Below are positions 1-8,188 of a stretch of DNA of 64,000 bases, piece after piece. The DNA is taken from contig CAIPTY010000087.1 of assembly GCA_903868145.1 (NCBI GenBank), positions 105,652-169,651 on the forward strand, given 5' to 3'. Origin of the DNA: an uncultured Desulfuromonadales bacterium. GTDB taxonomy: Bacteria; Desulfobacterota; Desulfuromonadia; Geobacterales; Pseudopelobacteraceae. The translations under genes were made by a program, and so were the position numbers. Numbering within the stretch: position 1 is the stretch's first letter; every line of letters starts with the position of its first letter. The notes below the pieces were generated by a model. That model made no database searches and was not told where the DNA came from. It saw only the letters and a list, made by a program, of their open reading frames with translations.

Positions 1-1237
1 GCCCCAGCGGCACACCGGCGGCAACACCCATCTTCAACAGCTCGGCCACAACCGGGGCGGCTGGCTTCGGCAATAAGACGGTGAACTCGTTGAAGGTCGG
101 GGCGCTTTGCAGCACGGTCACTCCGGGGATCTGCGCCAGACGCTCCTTGGCATACTCGGACTTGTCGCGATTGAGAACAGCCAGATCGGTCAACCCCTGT
201 TTTCCGACCGAGGAGAGGAAGATCAGTCCGCGCAGGGCACACAAACCCTGGTTACTGCAGATGTTGGAGGTGGCCTTGTGACGCTTGATATGCTGCTCGC
301 GGGCCTGCAGGGTCAGTACAAAACCGCGCTTGCCGTTGCGGTCGACCGTCTCACCCACGATTCGCCCCGGCATGTTGCGGATGAACGTTTTATTCGCGGC
401 GATAAACCCGAACGAAGGGCCGCCGAAAGAGAGCGGATTGCCCAGACTCTGACCGTCACCCACGGCAATATCAACACCCAGTTCACCCGGCGAGGCCAGC
501 AGGCCCAGTGAAATCGGGTAGACCGAGGCGATCAGCAGGGCGCCTTTTTCGTGAACCTGGTTTGCAAGTGTGCTGAAATCATCGACACAACCGAAGAAAT
601 TGGGGTTCTGCACCAGCACGGCGGCCACGCTGTCATCCAGGACCCGCGCCAGTTCGCCACGGTCAAGCACCCCGTCCAGCGGGGTAATCTCGATAATTTC
701 CACATCCAGATTGAACAGGTAGGTCTTCAGTACCTGGCGGGAAAAGGGGCTCACACAGCCATCAACGATGATCCTGTTCCTGCCGGTCACACGCAGCGCC
801 ATCATGGCAGCCTCGGCACAGGCGGTGCCGCCATCGTAGAGCGAGGCGTTGGAAACATCCAGCCCGGTCAGACGGCAGATGGCGGTCTGGTACTCGAACA
901 GCGCCTGCAGCGTCCCCTGGGAACATTCTGGTTGATAGGGGGTGTAGGCCGTGTAAAACTCGGCCCTGCCGGACAGGTGATCGACCACCGCCGGGATGAT
1001 ATGGTCGTAATAGCCGCCGCCGATGAAATGGGTCAGCCCCTGGCCGTTTTCGGCAGCGATGGCCTGCATTCGGGCAAAGGTCTCGAACTCGGACATGCCG
1101 GTCGGGAGATTGAAGGTTGTGGCTCGCAAGGCGGTCGGGATGGGAGAAAAGAGCTCCTCGACACTGGCAACACCGATGACGGAGAGCATCTCGCTGATCT
1201 CGTCCGGCGTATGGGGACAATAATGGCTATCGTTCAT
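1..1237 (-). CDS. gcvPA: Glycine dehydrogenase (decarboxylating) subunit 1, 3' end beyond window
   Basis: This is the N-terminal half of the P-protein of the glycine cleavage system, which decarboxylates glycine with PLP and passes the aminomethyl group to lipoyl-GcvH. The reading frame is open from the ATG at 1237 to the window edge, about 412 residues. It begins [18 protein letters not shown] and contains family-typical stretches such as [32 protein letters not shown] and [15 protein letters not shown]. Two-subunit P-proteins split between GcvPA and GcvPB; the PLP lysine lies in GcvPB, which should follow outside the window. The gene starts 12 bases after the gcvH stop codon, so the two are almost certainly cotranscribed. 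The antisense frames across this stretch are shadows. Confidence 0.95.
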   Translation of the reverse strand, partial: MNDSHYCPHTPDEISEMLSVIGVASVEELFSPIPTALRATTFNLPTGMSEFETFARMQAIAAENGQGLTHFIGGGYYDHIIPAVVDHLSGRAEFYTAYTPYQPECSQGTLQALFEYQTAICRLTGLDVSNASLYDGGTACAEAAMMALRVTGRNRIIVDGCVSPFSRQVLKTYLFNLDVEIIEITPLDGVLDRGELARVLDDSVAAVLVQNPNFFGCVDDFSTLANQVHEKGALLIASVYPISLGLLASPGELGVDIAVGDGQSLGNPLSFGGPSFGFIAANKTFIRNMPGRIVGETVDRNGKRGFVLTLQAREQHIKRHKATSNICSNQGLCALRGLIFLSSVGKQGLTDLAVLNRDKSEYAKERLAQIPGVTVLQSAPTFNEFTVLLPKPAAPVVAELLKMGVAAGVPLG

Positions 1238-1249
1238 AGAATGTTCCCC

Positions 1250-1624
1250 CTACAACGTCTTCAAAAATGTATCGTACTGATCTTTAGTCATCAGATTGGA
1301 GAGTTCTGCCGGATCGGCGATCTCGATTTCCGCCATCCAGGCCTGTTCCTCGGCGCTCTCGTTGACTAGCTCGGGCGCGGAATCAAGAGCCGAATTCACC
1401 GCCACAACCCGGCCGGACAGCGGGGCGTAGATATCACTTGCGGCCTTGACCGATTCTATGGCAGCCAGGACCTCGAACTGTTTGAAGCTTTTCCCGATCT
1501 GCGGCAGTTCAACGAAGGTGATGTCACCAAGTTCGTGTGCGGCGTGATCGCTGATACCCACCTTGCCGGTTGTCCCGTCCACCTTGACCCACTCGTGCTC
1601 TTTTGTAAAATAGATATCTGACAT
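1250..1624 (-). CDS. gcvH: Glycine cleavage system H protein (lipoyl carrier)
   Basis: A 124-residue protein, the normal length of GcvH, that carries the aminomethyl group between P and T proteins on a lipoyl arm. The lipoylation motif is visible as ESVKAASDIYAP with the modified lysine near residue 60, and the N-terminus FTKEHEWVKVDG is diagnostic. The ATG at 1624 is chosen over a start 23 codons upstream because MSDIYFTKEHEW is the conserved N-terminus and a purine-rich ribosome-binding site (AAGGGAAAGGAGACA) precedes it. It is the first gene of the operon seen here; gcvT, which often precedes gcvH, is not upstream within the 146 bases before the terminator of the next gene. Confidence 0.96.
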   Translation of the reverse strand: MSDIYFTKEHEWVKVDGTTGKVGISDHAAHELGDITFVELPQIGKSFKQFEVLAAIESVKAASDIYAPLSGRVVAVNSALDSAPELVNESAEEQAWMAEIEIADPAELSNLMTKDQYDTFLKTL

Positions 1625-1770
1625 CTTGCTATGTCTCCTTTCCCTTCCGGGGTTTTTGATCAGAAAAATGTTCGGGATATGTACTACAATCAACCGACAA
1701 AGTAAACGGACAAGTCACGGTGTGTCCGTAATTTCGGAGTCGCCTAACGTCTGACGACCAAACGCAGAAA

Positions 1771-1790
1771 GCCCCCGGTTTCCCGGGGGC
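1771..1790 (-). terminator. Intrinsic terminator of the 1831-3248 membrane operon
   Basis: Perfect 8-bp stem GCCCCCGG/CCGGGGGC with a four-base loop. On the minus strand it is followed by TTTCTGCGTTT, and it lies 41 bases beyond the stop of the membrane gene ending at 1831. It also separates that operon from gcvH. Confidence 0.75.
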
Positions 1791-1830
1791 ATTCTGTACC
1801 GTGTCCACAATTGTCCTGACTTTTTTGATT

Positions 1831-2880
1831 TCAGGATTTCTGCACAAGAGATTTTTTCATCGGCCCGTTCATACGGATTGCGGTGGCAAACTCCATCCAG
1901 AACACCAGATAGATGGAAACCATCAGAGACAACCCGATGTTCTGGTTTTCAGCCCCCAGCGCCTTGGCGAGGATCGGCGAGGCGAAACCGGCACCCAGAT
2001 TGCCGGTTACCCGCTCCAGCAGGTAGAATACCGGCAGGGTAAGCAGTGTGCCGACAACCATTATGGCGATACCGGTCGGGCGTTTGATCCAGTATTTCGG
2101 GGAAAAACCGTACATGCGCATGAAGATGACCACCCAGATGATCCAGACCGAGTAATCGACGGCGGCATCCGGCAACGCCAGCTTGTTTTTTACGAGGACA
2201 ATCTCAAGAACCGTTACGATCCCCAGCAGGGTAAACATCCAGTTGAACTTTTCATTTGCCTGGGTCTGCCAGTTGCGGCTGTCCGGTGCCTGAACCTCGC
2301 TGAAGGAGTGACTGTGGGTTCCCAGCGCCGAGAACAGGATGGCAAACCAGATACCGGCATTGTGGAACAGCAGCGAGGCATGGTTGCCGGCAACGTTGGC
2401 TATGCGTGACATGGGCTCGCGGGCAAAATCACCGGCGATGCGCATCAGGAAGAGGTTGGCTACAATCGAACAGGCTATGATGACCGCAATGGTGAATATC
2501 TTGCGCGGCAGAAGGTAGGGATCGACCTTATCAGGGAAACCGATGATGAAGGCAAACCAGATCAGATACATGATCAGCGGGATACCGAAGCAGATGCCGT
2601 ACACCGACTTGCCCGCAAAGTCTCCGCTTTGGGCGTAGATGACATAATCGTTCGTTTTGTCGTTATCTGTATTGGCAGCTTTGACCACGTCCTTGGGTAC
2701 TTTCTTAACATGGGGAAGCAGCCCCATGGCATACCAGCCATGGTCGCCCTGGGTCTGGTCGATAACCCAGTACTGATCTCCCATCATCTCGTCAAGACCA
2801 CCAAAAAGCTGCATGTTGAATGCTGCACAGACGACACAGACAACCAGCAGAAGCAGAGCGTTAGATATTTTCATCGGCAT
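1831..2880 (-). CDS. Uncharacterised polytopic membrane protein
   Basis: 349 residues with about eight hydrophobic segments. The first is a signal-anchor-like helix (ISNALLLLVVCVVCAAF), followed by a soluble loop of about 70 residues rich in charged residues, then a run of membrane helices through residue 340. I do not recognise the family. Features that may help a search are the sequence HNAGIWFAILFSALGTHSHSF, with several histidines at a membrane boundary, and the C-terminal FWMEFATAIRMNGPMKKS. The ATG at 2880 has AGGAGG nine bases upstream; an ATG at 2874 is the alternative. It is the last gene of a three-gene minus-strand operon with two small membrane proteins, 13 bases after the preceding stop. 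The histidines suggest a redox or metal role, but this is only a guess. Confidence 0.8.
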   Translation of the reverse strand: MPMKISNALLLLVVCVVCAAFNMQLFGGLDEMMGDQYWVIDQTQGDHGWYAMGLLPHVKKVPKDVVKAANTDNDKTNDYVIYAQSGDFAGKSVYGICFGIPLIMYLIWFAFIIGFPDKVDPYLLPRKIFTIAVIIACSIVANLFLMRIAGDFAREPMSRIANVAGNHASLLFHNAGIWFAILFSALGTHSHSFSEVQAPDSRNWQTQANEKFNWMFTLLGIVTVLEIVLVKNKLALPDAAVDYSVWIIWVVIFMRMYGFSPKYWIKRPTGIAIMVVGTLLTLPVFYLLERVTGNLGAGFASPILAKALGAENQNIGLSLMVSIYLVFWMEFATAIRMNGPMKKSLVQKS

Positions 2881-2893
2881 TGTCGTATTCCTC

Positions 2894-3145
2894 CTATTCC
2901 TTGTGAGTGGTCCAGAACATGGATACTGCGTTAGCGGCAAACAGGCCGTACAGCCACATGGTGTTCCATGCCGGGCCTGACCAGTGACTGCCGCGTCCGC
3001 CGCCGACTACTCCCGACGCGACCACGATACCGATCAGCGCCGTAAACGCAACCATGGCCACCGAACGCAGGATGGCGCTGTTGCGCCAGGTATGACGTTC
3101 CAGTTCCTCAATCCTCTGCAGCAGTTCAAGCTCTCTTTCGTTCAT
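2894..3145 (-). CDS. Small two-helix membrane protein, unknown
   Basis: 83 residues: an N-terminal amphipathic, coiled-coil-like stretch (NERELELLQRIEELERHTWR), then two predicted membrane helices (about 30-50 and 62-78) separated by a Gly/Trp-rich loop. The start at 3145 is supported by an upstream AGGAGAAGAGAG. Its first 20 bases overlap the end of the 40-residue gene upstream, so translation of the two is probably coupled. The product probably partners the large membrane protein encoded immediately downstream. No family is recognised. Confidence 0.75.
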   Translation of the reverse strand: MNERELELLQRIEELERHTWRNSAILRSVAMVAFTALIGIVVASGVVGGGRGSHWSGPAWNTMWLYGLFAANAVSMFWTTHKE

Positions 3146-3248
3146 CTCTCTTCTCCTTTGCATAGGTAATGACTATAAACAGCAGGGAAACGGACAGGGC
3201 AATTACTTCATTGAGACCGTGAATATGTGTCGCCAGATTGAAAAACAT
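3126..3248 (-). CDS. 40-residue single-helix membrane protein
   Basis: A very short gene: ATG at 3248, stop at 3126. The product begins MFFNLATHIHGLNEVIALSV, continues into one strongly hydrophobic helix and ends in a basic tail (KEKRDERKRA). Three things support a real gene: a ribosome-binding site (AGGAGAAAGCT) directly before the ATG, a 20-base overlap with the next gene, and a helix-then-positive-tail layout typical of small subunits of membrane complexes. It is the first gene of the operon ending at 1831. Function unknown. Confidence 0.65.
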   Translation of the reverse strand: MFFNLATHIHGLNEVIALSVSLLFIVITYAKEKRDERKRA

Positions 3249-3284
3249 AGCTTTCTCCTGTACATGGGGTACGATGGTCTTCGA

Positions 3285-3476
3285 TCAGCATTTAACCAGA
3301 TCGGGCAGTTCACCCGGAAATCTGTCAGCAAGTTCCAGGTATTTGGAACATTCGAGATGCCGACCGCTGCAGTAGCGGATAATCATGTTGACATCATGGG
3401 TCGAAATGTAGCCGCAGCCAACGTCACAGTAGTCATCATTCTTGCCATAGAAGGGACAGATGCAGGTATTTCCCAT
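3285..3476 (-). CDS. Small cysteine-rich protein
   Basis: 63 residues with seven cysteines, at about positions 5, 7, 17, 21, 36, 43 and 63 (CICPFYG, YCDVGCGYIS, YCSGRHLECSKY). The spacing suggests a metal or Fe-S site, or a disulphide-rich fold. I recall similar short Cys-rich proteins from Geobacter genomes but know no function for them. The ATG at 3476 is used because the Cys-rich part begins there; the longer upstream frame is low-complexity and lacks conserved-looking features. It is divergent from the methyltransferase at 3813 across 336 bases. Confidence 0.65.
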   Translation of the reverse strand: MGNTCICPFYGKNDDYCDVGCGYISTHDVNMIIRYCSGRHLECSKYLELADRFPGELPDLVKC

Positions 3477-3746
3477 TGAGCGCCTCTCGATAACGTGTTC
3501 GACGATGTATAAAGCACAACCCGTGCCAGACAGGGAATATAGATAATTAGTATAGTTATAACGGATAGTTGGAATATAGTCATCCTTTTGAGAACGGTGA
3601 AACTCAGGCAGCATTTCGCATAATTGCAAATACACTGGCTTGCCAGTCCGGCTGTACGGCAGAGCCAGGAGACAACGGTTACAGAGAGATGCGATTTTTA
3701 CCTGCAATTCAGGGATGTTGCATGTCGGAATTGCGCGCATCAGACT
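3477..3746. other. Intergenic stretch between divergent genes
   Basis: This is most of the 336-base gap between the Cys-rich gene and the methyltransferase. It is AT-rich around 3535-3580, with TATACT and TATAGT-like hexamers that could be a promoter for the Cys-rich gene. Near 3612-3631 there is an imperfect copy of the palindrome seen at 3747 and 3780 (ATTTCGCATAATTGCAAAT). No convincing gene was seen. Confidence 0.35.
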
Positions 3747-3797
3747 TTTTGCACGCATGCAAACTTCACAGAACCACACTTTTGCATGTATGCAAAA
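3747..3797 (+). promoter_or_regulatory. Two tandem palindromic operator-like sites
   Basis: TTTTGCATGTATGCAAAA at 3780-3797 is a palindrome with eight-base arms and a two-base centre. TTTTGCACGCATGCAAAC at 3747-3764 is a near copy with the same TTTGCAY-N2-ATGCAAA core. The centres are 33 bases apart, about three helical turns, so a dimeric regulator could bind both on one DNA face. The second site ends 15 bases before the methyltransferase ATG and would block ribosome-binding-site clearance or elongation. The regulator is unknown. Confidence 0.6.
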
Positions 3798-3812
3798 AAC
3801 CGGGAGGAGAGA

Positions 3813-4388
3813 ATGGAGTCTGACAGAATCAAATGGAACAGACGTTTCGGATCGGAAGACTCATACCTGGGCGAACGTCCATCTCCCTTTCTCCTGCAGG
3901 AGATCGGAAGGATCAGGCAACTGGCACCGGGCAGGCGGGCGCTGGACATTGCCTGCGGCGAAGGTCGCAACAGCGTCTTTCTGGCACAGCACGGGTTTGG
4001 CGTCACGGCGCTGGACATTTCTGACACGGGACTCGCCAGAGGACGAAGGAGGGCTGAAGAGGCGGGTGTTGACGTTGATTTCCAGCAGATTGACCTTGAG
4101 GGATTCAACATATCGGGACAGTACGATCTGGTGATAAACTTCAATTTTCTGCTGCGGGATCTGATTCCGGCCGAGGTGCAGGCCCTTTCGCCGGGGGGAA
4201 TACTTGTTTTTGACACGATCCGTGAATCAGAGGCGCTGCTGGCCTCCCACAACCCTGCCTATCTGCTGGGCACGGGAGAACTCCGGCGCATCTTCGAGGA
4301 GTTCAGCGGCGATATTCTGCTGTACGAAGAGGTTAATGCAGGAGAGATGCCGACTGCACGGCTTCTGTTCAGGATGGCGTTTCCCTGA
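3813..4388 (+). CDS. Class I SAM-dependent methyltransferase (TehB-like)
   Basis: 191 residues. Motif I is LDIACGEGRNSVFLAQHGF (about residues 43-61), followed by a motif II acidic residue in VTALDIS; motif IV is YDLVINFNFLLRDLIP. The overall length and order match small TehB-type or thiopurine-type methyltransferases that modify small molecules; the substrate cannot be read from sequence. The ATG at 3813 is preceded by GGGAGGAGAGA. A frame extends upstream to 3624 but has no sign of homology. Twin palindromes lie just upstream, so expression is probably repressible. The last 20 bases overlap the end of the convergent transglutaminase gene. Confidence 0.85.
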   Translation: MESDRIKWNRRFGSEDSYLGERPSPFLLQEIGRIRQLAPGRRALDIACGEGRNSVFLAQHGFGVTALDISDTGLARGRRRAEEAGVDVDFQQIDLEGFNISGQYDLVINFNFLLRDLIPAEVQALSPGGILVFDTIRESEALLASHNPAYLLGTGELRRIFEEFSGDILLYEEVNAGEMPTARLLFRMAFP

Positions 4389-6291
4389 ATTTTTGGCGCA
4401 TGATCAGGAGCAGCTGCTCATATTCATCATCCGTAAGCTTTCTGTCCCGATACACCGCTCCGGCATAGATATCGACGAAAGCGCGTACACCCGGATTGCC
4501 GGACGCGGCGACAATCTCGAACAGCCCCTGTTTTCCCCGCTGAACCGGAAGGTCGTATTCACGTTCGATCTGCCGATAGAATCGGCGCAGCAGACGTTCC
4601 TCCCGCGAGATAAAAATCCTGCTTCGGAATACGAACATCGCTGAGATACCTGCCACCAGAAACAGCAACAAAAGATAGGGAATTGCTGCAGAGAGGAAAC
4701 CGCTGACCTTAATCCCCTGGAATCGTCTGCCGGCGTTCAAGGCTGCTTCCACCTGCCGATCGGAGTCGTAGGTTATGACCATCCGGTTCCAGCTATGATC
4801 CAGAGAATCCAGCATCAGACGCAACCTGAGCATCGGACTCTGTGCGTGTGCGCCTCCCCACACGGTGCCGGCATTCGCCGCAAAACTGCTTGGGTCGATC
4901 CGCACCCACCCTTTTCCCTCGATATACGCCTCCACCCAGGCATGCGCCATGTCCTCGATCACGAGATAATAGCCGCCCAGATCATTGTATTCGCCTCCCA
5001 GATAACCGCCAACCACGCGGGAAGGCACACCGGCCGAACGCAGAAGCAGGGCAAAGGATGAGGCAAAAAACTCGCAGTGCCCCTGCCGGGATTCAAACAG
5101 GAAAAGTTCCAGAGCATGTTCACCGGTTGGCAGACCCTGTCTGCTGTAGCTGAAACCGCCATTTCTGAAAAAGAGTTCCAGCTTTTCCAGTCTTCCGGCA
5201 TCGCTGGGGGCCTGACTCCGGATAGTCCCCGCCAGTTCCCGAATCCGGGGAGACAGCTTTTCGGGCAGTTTCAGATAGAAGTCACGATCAATGCCGCCAC
5301 GCGTCGGAAGGATCCCGGTAACAACCGACCCGGCAGAATACGTAAGCCTTCTGCCAGCCGGTCCGAGCCATTCGTAAGTGCCGTCTGGCGAGCGCTTTGA
5401 ACGGGTCAGGGATATTCTGCCAGGTGCGTCCAGCGCCAGCAGCGCCCGGGAAGAGCCAGGTTCCGGATAGATCGTCTGGGTAACAAGACGTCGTGGATAC
5501 ATGACTTCTTCTGCCGGAGCAGCGGACCGTTCCCAACTGGTCCCTTTCGGCTTGCTGAAAACGGCGCCGCGCCAGTAGAGCTGTGACTGAGACTGACGAG
5601 GCATTTCGGCCCGGAAGGCAAGAACACGTGATTCGCCGATACTCTGACTTCTACCCGGTTCAACCGAGTCACCGAAACCTGCCGAGCGCGTAGTCGGAAC
5701 AACCATAAAGTTCCAGAGCGGCAGCGGTGTACGTGGCAGCAGCGGAAAAAACAGAACCAGCAGTGGCAATGAAACCACAGGCATCAGGAGGCCTGCGGCC
5801 AGCACCTTGCGATAATCGCCGGGAGGTAGCGACATGCCGCTGTCCTGGCTGTAGAACGTCAGCAGCACCATCAGAACAGCAACCAGCACCAGCATCACGG
5901 TGAGATACAGAAGAAATACCGGGCTGAGATTGAACAGTGATGAGGATGCCAGGCAGAAAAGCGACAGGGCGGCGCTCTGCAGATAGTAACGACCGCTCTT
6001 GGGACCCGCCAGCCTGACCGCCAGCATGATCGCAAGGATACTGACTACCGGCTGAATCGGCTGAGCACGGCTGAACTGGGCGGCGTAGAAGAGGAAAACC
6101 GGTACAACAGCAGCATTGAACATCCAGTTTTTAACCGGCCAGGCCCTTGTACGATCCTGCCAGATACCGGCAGCCAGGCCGATCACAACGGCACTGCGTG
6201 GAACTATTTCCAGCCAGGGAAACAGTGGCGTAATCCCGCACAGCGCAATGGCGTAGGCGAGTATGGCTATCAGCGAGCTAATCGAGACCAT
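4369..6291 (-). CDS. Membrane-anchored transglutaminase-like protein (DUF3488/TgpA type)
   Basis: 640 residues. Residues 1-190 carry about six membrane helices (DUF3488 region), then a periplasmic part. The transglutaminase core is near 385-475, with catalytic Cys in GHCEFFASSFALLLRSAG, His in MAHAWVEAYIEGKGW and Asp in RIDPSS. A last membrane helix is near 550 (IPYLLLLFLVAGISAMF), followed by a cytosolic DUF4129-like tail. TgpA-type proteins are known cysteine-protease-fold enzymes of the envelope, often in MoxR/DUF58 operons; the exact substrate is not known. It overlaps the DUF58 gene by 14 bases, so it is the last gene of a three-gene operon. Confidence 0.9.
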   Translation of the reverse strand: MVSISSLIAILAYAIALCGITPLFPWLEIVPRSAVVIGLAAGIWQDRTRAWPVKNWMFNAAVVPVFLFYAAQFSRAQPIQPVVSILAIMLAVRLAGPKSGRYYLQSAALSLFCLASSSLFNLSPVFLLYLTVMLVLVAVLMVLLTFYSQDSGMSLPPGDYRKVLAAGLLMPVVSLPLLVLFFPLLPRTPLPLWNFMVVPTTRSAGFGDSVEPGRSQSIGESRVLAFRAEMPRQSQSQLYWRGAVFSKPKGTSWERSAAPAEEVMYPRRLVTQTIYPEPGSSRALLALDAPGRISLTRSKRSPDGTYEWLGPAGRRLTYSAGSVVTGILPTRGGIDRDFYLKLPEKLSPRIRELAGTIRSQAPSDAGRLEKLELFFRNGGFSYSRQGLPTGEHALELFLFESRQGHCEFFASSFALLLRSAGVPSRVVGGYLGGEYNDLGGYYLVIEDMAHAWVEAYIEGKGWVRIDPSSFAANAGTVWGGAHAQSPMLRLRLMLDSLDHSWNRMVITYDSDRQVEAALNAGRRFQGIKVSGFLSAAIPYLLLLFLVAGISAMFVFRSRIFISREERLLRRFYRQIEREYDLPVQRGKQGLFEIVAASGNPGVRAFVDIYAGAVYRDRKLTDDEYEQLLLIMRQKFRETPS

Positions 6292-7240
6292 ACATCGCCA
6301 GCTCCGTCAACAGATGTGCGCCATGCCGCGGTCCGATCCGCGCAGCGATCTCGCGCCCTCCCAGATTCAAACCCACCGGACGTGCGCCAACCCATCTGCG
6401 CACCAGCCAGGCAGCCCGGGAAATACGTTCCTCCAGGCTGTTCCCGGCCAACGCGTCCAGATCGATCACCAGGGGCACAGCCGATTGTCGTCCAAATTGC
6501 TTGACCTGCAGATCGTTTGAGCGTGCCGAGAGCTTCCAGTGAATAACCCTCAGCGGTTCACGCCCCGAGTATGCGGCGATTTTTTCCAGTTCACCATCGT
6601 CTCCCCTGTCCCGTCGCGGCGCAATTCCCTTTGGTTTAGCCTCGTTCCCGTCTCCGGTGTGCAGACTGGGCTGCAATCGGGGAAAGACGATCACGTCGGA
6701 ATCCAGCGTTATTTTCCAGTAGCGGTTGAAGAAGTTGACCGGAAACGGAGAACTGATGGTTATGGTAGCGATGCGGGCAGGCCCGCGCCGATCGAAGATG
6801 AGTCCGATATTCTCTTCAATCGTCGAACCTCCGGCAATAACCGGCAGTGTGAGGGGGTGCGCTCCATTGCATTCAAGCCTGATCAGAAATGACGGGATAT
6901 GACGTTTGGTATTATGGAGTCTGAAGCGGAAGGGGGCAGCCGTTCCGGCAAATATTTCGGACGGCGGCAGCAGTTCGGGAACAAGCCACTTGATGTTGAT
7001 CATTCCGGCCATACCGGTGACCGACATGAAGGCCAGCAGGCCGGAGACAACAAGAAACAGAAGGTTATTACCGGTATTAACGGCCGAAAAGCCCAGCAAA
7101 AGGGTAATCACGACGTACAGTACTCCGGCCGTGCTGACCTTCAGACCAAAGGCAGCGGTATGGTGGCGACGATTGCGCGTAGAACCCCTCCCCTGTCGAC
7201 ATTTTCGTGCTCGGAGCGCATCACCAGCCGATGAGCGCAC
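6278..7240 (-). CDS. DUF58 domain protein
   Basis: About 320 residues with two N-terminal membrane helices (VLYVVITLLLGFSAVNTGNNLL, then LLAFMSVTGMAGMINI) and a C-terminal DUF58 core with the characteristic REPLRVIHWKLSARSNDLQVKQF. DUF58 proteins resemble von Willebrand A domains and act with MoxR ATPases in envelope or metal-cofactor assembly; the client is unknown. The start is uncertain: a GTG at 7240 gives a 100-base overlap with the MoxR gene. The arginine-rich stretch before the first helix looks like the usual N-terminus of the family, and no later ATG, GTG or TTG precedes the helix. Transglutaminase and MoxR neighbours complete the usual set. Confidence 0.88.
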   Translation of the reverse strand: MRSSAGDALRARKCRQGRGSTRNRRHHTAAFGLKVSTAGVLYVVITLLLGFSAVNTGNNLLFLVVSGLLAFMSVTGMAGMINIKWLVPELLPPSEIFAGTAAPFRFRLHNTKRHIPSFLIRLECNGAHPLTLPVIAGGSTIEENIGLIFDRRGPARIATITISSPFPVNFFNRYWKITLDSDVIVFPRLQPSLHTGDGNEAKPKGIAPRRDRGDDGELEKIAAYSGREPLRVIHWKLSARSNDLQVKQFGRQSAVPLVIDLDALAGNSLEERISRAAWLVRRWVGARPVGLNLGGREIAARIGPRHGAHLLTELAMYGLD

Positions 7241-8085
7241 ACCGCCTGCGCAATCCGTTTCACATCCTCGGGTGCCACAAAATCCCGCCCTTCAAGAAAG
7301 GCCGAAGCGCGTGCGGCCTGGGCAAGACTGATGGCCGCCCTGGTGGAAAGCCCGGTCTGGATCATGGAATGACAGCGGGTTGCCGCAACAATTGCGTGAA
7401 TATAGCTGACCACCTTCTCCGAAAGAAAGACATCATGCCCAACAATCCGGCGTGCGGACAGGATATCCCCGGTGGTGCTGATTGCCGCTATGTTGACGAT
7501 CTTCTCGCGGATACCGCCTCCGGCGATAATCATCTTTTCCAGGTGTTCAGGCGGATAGCCTATGCCGGTGCAGATCAGAAACCGATCCAGCTGCGACTCG
7601 GGCAGCGGAAAGGTTCCGCTCTGGTCTGAAGGATTCTGGGTGGCAAAGACTATAAACGGATCGGGCAGATGGTGTGTCACCCCCTCGACTGTCACACGGC
7701 GCTCCTCCATGGCCTCAAGCATGGCGCTCTGGGTGCGGGGCATGGCGCGGTTGATCTCATCAAGAAGGACGATATTGCTGAAGACCGGGCCCGGCACGAA
7801 GATGAAACGCCCCTCCTCGCGATTGAACACCGAGAGACCGGTGATGTCAGATGGAAGCAGGTCACTGGTACACTGCACCCTGCCGAATGAAAGCCCGGTG
7901 GCTGCAGCCAGTGCCAGGGCAATGGTCGTCTTTCCCAATCCGGGAAGATCCTCGATCAGGATATGGCCACCGGTCAACAGCGCAATCAGCGACAGGCGCA
8001 GAACTTCTTCCTTTCCCTGAAGGTGATCGCGGGAAAGCACACCGAGTATGTCGGTGATTGCGGTATGGTTATGGGTTTTTGTCAC
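7141..8085 (-). CDS. MoxR family AAA+ ATPase
   Basis: 314 residues. Walker A is EDLPGLGKTT (about 45-54), Walker B is NIVLLDEINRAMP (about 105-117), and the sensor-1 region is FIVFATQNPSDQSG with the MoxR-typical TFPLPESQLDRF. MoxR ATPases are chaperone-like AAA+ proteins that work with DUF58 proteins. The GTG start at 8085 has GAGG seven bases upstream. It is the first gene of the operon with DUF58 and the transglutaminase, and its 3' end overlaps DUF58 by 100 bases. It is divergent from the small gene at 8189. Confidence 0.93.
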   Translation of the reverse strand: MTKTHNHTAITDILGVLSRDHLQGKEEVLRLSLIALLTGGHILIEDLPGLGKTTIALALAAATGLSFGRVQCTSDLLPSDITGLSVFNREEGRFIFVPGPVFSNIVLLDEINRAMPRTQSAMLEAMEERRVTVEGVTHHLPDPFIVFATQNPSDQSGTFPLPESQLDRFLICTGIGYPPEHLEKMIIAGGGIREKIVNIAAISTTGDILSARRIVGHDVFLSEKVVSYIHAIVAATRCHSMIQTGLSTRAAISLAQAARASAFLEGRDFVAPEDVKRIAQAVCAHRLVMRSEHENVDRGGVLRAIVATIPLPLV

Positions 8086-8188
8086 GCGCAGACCTCAATT
8101 TCTTCTTGATTTTAATGAGATAAAAGGATACCTCCTACAAGCTGCATGGAAGCATACCGATTTAACGGCGCTCGTTGGAGGTTCCCAG

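Noticed and set aside
551..1369. 272-residue open frame on the plus strand
   Set aside because: It is antisense to gcvPA and gcvH, whose protein sequences are clearly conserved; no ribosome-binding site or homology seen.
1801..2409. 202-residue open frame on the plus strand
   Set aside because: Antisense to the polytopic membrane gene; composition is that of an opposite-strand shadow.
3624..3812. N-terminal extension of the methyltransferase
   Set aside because: The extension crosses both palindromes and has no homology sign; the ATG at 3813 has an excellent ribosome-binding site.
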